A program made the translations under genes and the position numbers. Below the pieces are notes generated by a model. It was not told where the DNA came from. It searched no databases and worked only from the letters and a program-made list of their open reading frames with translations. Below, piece by piece: positions 42,910 to 45,312 of a DNA stretch of 45,312 bases; the stretch's first letter is position 1, and every line of letters starts with the position of its first letter. The DNA comes from Chara braunii (lineage: Eukaryota > Streptophyta > Charophyceae > Charales > Characeae): the NCBI GenBank assembly GCA_003427395.1, contig BFEA01000026.1, forward strand, positions 138,780-184,091, given 5' to 3'.

Positions 42910-44450
42910 ATGGAATTCGAGCGTGTCGAACGATAAGGACGACGGGGGGATGGAATGGCATCTAAGGCTTCAACCTCAACACCTGTTGTTTCCTGACTTT
43001 TGAAAGCAGGTCTACTACCATCTCTTTACTTCGCGCTTCAAACAAGTGATGCTACATGACATCATGCCGGATGAAGAAGGGTATTGCTTATTTGGGCATT
43101 ACTCTAGGAGTTATCACTAATACTCTTCATCTTGCGACTTTTGGTGGAGGAGGTCGGCTCGGCGCGAGAAGAAGAAGAGTACAGTGTGTCCCGTGGAGTG
43201 GAAGGAGGATTGTCAGGAGATAGTGAGTGGGAGGGCTTCGAGGAGAGAATCCAAGTGCCGTCAAGGGATCATTACAAGGGGGGAGACTTCTACTCGAATG
43301 ATGGCAGCCGGCTGATCGTCATTCTTTCTGCTACATCTACATTGCATCTATAGGACCATATCATCATCATATCATCAGCTTCAGCAGCAGCAGTATTGTC
43401 ATCATTATCATTATCACCAGTCATCACCATCGCCATCATTAACAGCTTCATCATCACCATCATCTTCATGTTCAGCATCGAGGTAAGTAGGGGATAGGAG
43501 GACGGTGTTGGATCGTTATTGCCATTGTCATAGTAATTGTCATCGATGTGTCAATCAACAAATCATCATCATCATCATGCTATCTAATCATTAATTTGAT
43601 CACTAATACTACCATCCCACTATCATCCAAAAATCATCTCATTATCATCTCATCCCGAACCTGACTAATTTACTCCAACTAACATCCTAATTAATGTCTC
43701 AAACATTCTTGTTCTCAATTATCTTTTAAACTTTCAATTCCCCGTTAAACTAACATAAATGGTATTTCTATATACTTCAAATTTCCAATGAAAACCTCTA
43801 ATCAATACACCCGATTTTTTCGGCATCGAAAATTTTAATACCTAAATTCCTATAATCCCTAAAATTCGCATTTCTGAATCTGTATCACTATTCAACTAAT
43901 TAGTGCGCAAATCTTGACTTCAAAAACTTGAAATCTTTTGCATTGCTCCAGCTTATTTTTCTCCTCCCTGTAGTATTCACGATGCTTTCTGAGGGAGGGA
44001 AGTAAGGGTTCAGGGGAGAGCTCCATCCCGCAGGGGTGACACTAGGCGGGAAGTGAAGCCCTGTAGGGGGTGTGAGCAGAGTGAGGGGGTTACCTTCGTC
44101 TGGGGTTGGTGGGAGGGTTACTCACACCTGCGGGGGCAGAGTAGGGTAAATGGTGGGTAGAGGCATACTTTGGGAGGGGACTGGATGCCTTTCTGGGATG
44201 AGAAGGGGGAAGGGGGGTCTGTCACAAAGTTGGGGCTGTGATGGGTGGCCTGTAGTCTGGGTCATCTGTTTCGACGGAGGCAACGATGAGACAAGGAGGA
44301 AAGAAGGGGAGGGGGGAGACTGACATCATCTTCTTTTATGTCTATCTGGTGATCTGAGATTCTCGACGTCTTTTGACATTCCTTTAATTCGGGATAAAAG
44401 CGTGTCGGAGGTGATTGATTCTTGACCAATATGGGCAGAGTTCATCTTGT
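42910..44450. other. No gene recognised; ATC/TCA triplet-rich DNA
   Basis: CATCAT / TCATCA microsatellites at 43355-43465 and 43565-43580, then an AT-rich stretch (43600-43960), then G-rich DNA (43985-44330). A 73-codon plus frame (43132-43353) is acidic and has no recognisable domain. Confidence 0.45.
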
Positions 44451-44467
44451 TTTGAGCTCCTGATCAG

Positions 44468-45140
44468 CCGATGCCAGAACGACGCTGGCTGGTGCTGGGG
44501 TAATGCCCTGTAACCTGCATTGGCGGGAGCGTGAAGCCTTGTAGAAAAATCTGGGGATTGCTGTGGGAGGAAAGCAATTCAGTGGCTAATTGGGGGGGCT
44601 GCCTAGATAACCAAATGGGGCTAGGGATAGTCTAGGTGGCGAGAACAGGTCAGCTATGGGGGGTAATGGTTAGGAGGGCATTGTCTCTTATATGTTTTGT
44701 CTTGAGATAGGGAGGGCTAAGAGGCGTACTGACAATGCATGTTTCATCAGATTAACCACCCATCATCATCATCATCGGTAGTATCATTTGTTTCTAGGTT
44801 TCTAGACTATGATAAGTATCTGGTCTTTCAAGTTGTCCTTATCTGGGGTATTGGCGCTCAGAGATGGTGGAAACTGGACTGATGTCAACAGCGCTGCTCT
44901 GTTCTGTGCCCCTGGTTTGCCGATGCCAGAACGACGCTGACCGGAGATGGGGTGCTTCCCTGTAATCTGCAAATCGCAGAAGCGTGAGGCCTTGTAGAGA
45001 GATCTAGGTGTTGCCGAGGGAGGAAGGCAATTCAGAGGCGAATTGGGGGGGGCTGCGAGGTGGCGAGAAGAGAGCAGCAATGGGTGATGTTAGTTAGGTA
45101 GATATTGTTTCTGGGTAACTTTGTTCTAGTATAAGGAGGG
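44468..45140. repeat. ~220-bp direct repeat, offset 452 bp
   Basis: CCGATGCCAGAACGACGCTG starts at 44468 and at 44920. Both continue with ...CCCTGTAA.CTGCA, GCGTGA.GCCTTGTAGA, GGAGGAA.GCAATTCAG and AATTGGGGGGGCTGC. A fainter relative (GGCGGGAAGTGAAGCCCTGTAG) lies at about 44053. This looks like a degenerate satellite or element array. Confidence 0.8.
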
Positions 45141-45312
45141 CTAGGTGTTTATGGGAGGCTAGAGTAGGTGATACTACATAGTTGTCATCTTGTTCTGCAG
45201 AAGAGTCAGTATCATTTTCATCATTCAGAATTGGTGTTTTTGGTTCGGTGTCTCCGGGCAGATTGTGAGGACCCCGGCCTCAATATTATCATTTGGAATA
45301 TCAGCCTTGGGC

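Overview
This window looks like nuclear DNA from a repeat-rich plant-lineage eukaryote. A charophyte alga such as Chara is my guess, but nothing here proves the species. The reasons are a spliced gene for a plant-type casein kinase 2 catalytic subunit, LINEs whose ORF1 resembles plant DUF4283 proteins, a Ty3/gypsy element with a chromodomain-like tail, PIF/Harbinger-like and pogo-like DNA elements, and many GA/CT/GT microsatellites. I saw no operon, prokaryotic gene layout, CRISPR array or intact tRNA/rRNA gene.

The only host gene I can support is the CK2 alpha gene on the minus strand, from about 10.4 kb leftwards past position 1. Three coding exons are visible: 9890-10431 (5' end unresolved), 1466-1595 and 872-1066. 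Their phases match and their introns are GT-AG. They cover the N-terminus, glycine-rich loop, catalytic lysine, basic cluster, alpha-C glutamate and hinge. The catalytic loop, activation segment and C-lobe must lie left of the window. The first exon reads upstream of the MSKARVY start into a stretch resembling the extension of plastid CK2. The first visible intron is 8294 nt and full of satellites, hairpin elements and tandem duplications.

From 10.4 to 13.8 kb is the repeat-rich 5' side of that gene, with a 236-bp tandem duplication and G-rich tracts. A 1755-bp PIF/Harbinger-like element with TAA target duplications lies at 13854-15608 and keeps only a piece of transposase. A decayed minus-strand LINE fills about 16.3-19.0 kb. 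A minus-strand Ty3/gypsy element fills about 20.2-24.6 kb, with gag, protease, RT/RNase H, integrase and a chromo-like tail all recognisable but broken by stops and one frameshift.

A plus-strand LINE spans roughly 25.2-32.9 kb. Two related ~520-bp non-autonomous elements lie between its ORF1 and its endonuclease. A tRNA-like SINE head follows at 33.1 kb and another ORF1-like remnant at 33.8-34.8 kb.

From 34.8 kb to the right end I find no convincing gene. This part holds tandem repeats, small inverted-repeat elements, one short RT fragment near 41.1 kb and AT-rich or triplet-rich low-complexity DNA. I did not find a convincing new multi-gene system. The most interesting points are the CK2 alpha start and intron structure, the pogo-like hairpin family clustered in that locus, and the layered transposon insertions.
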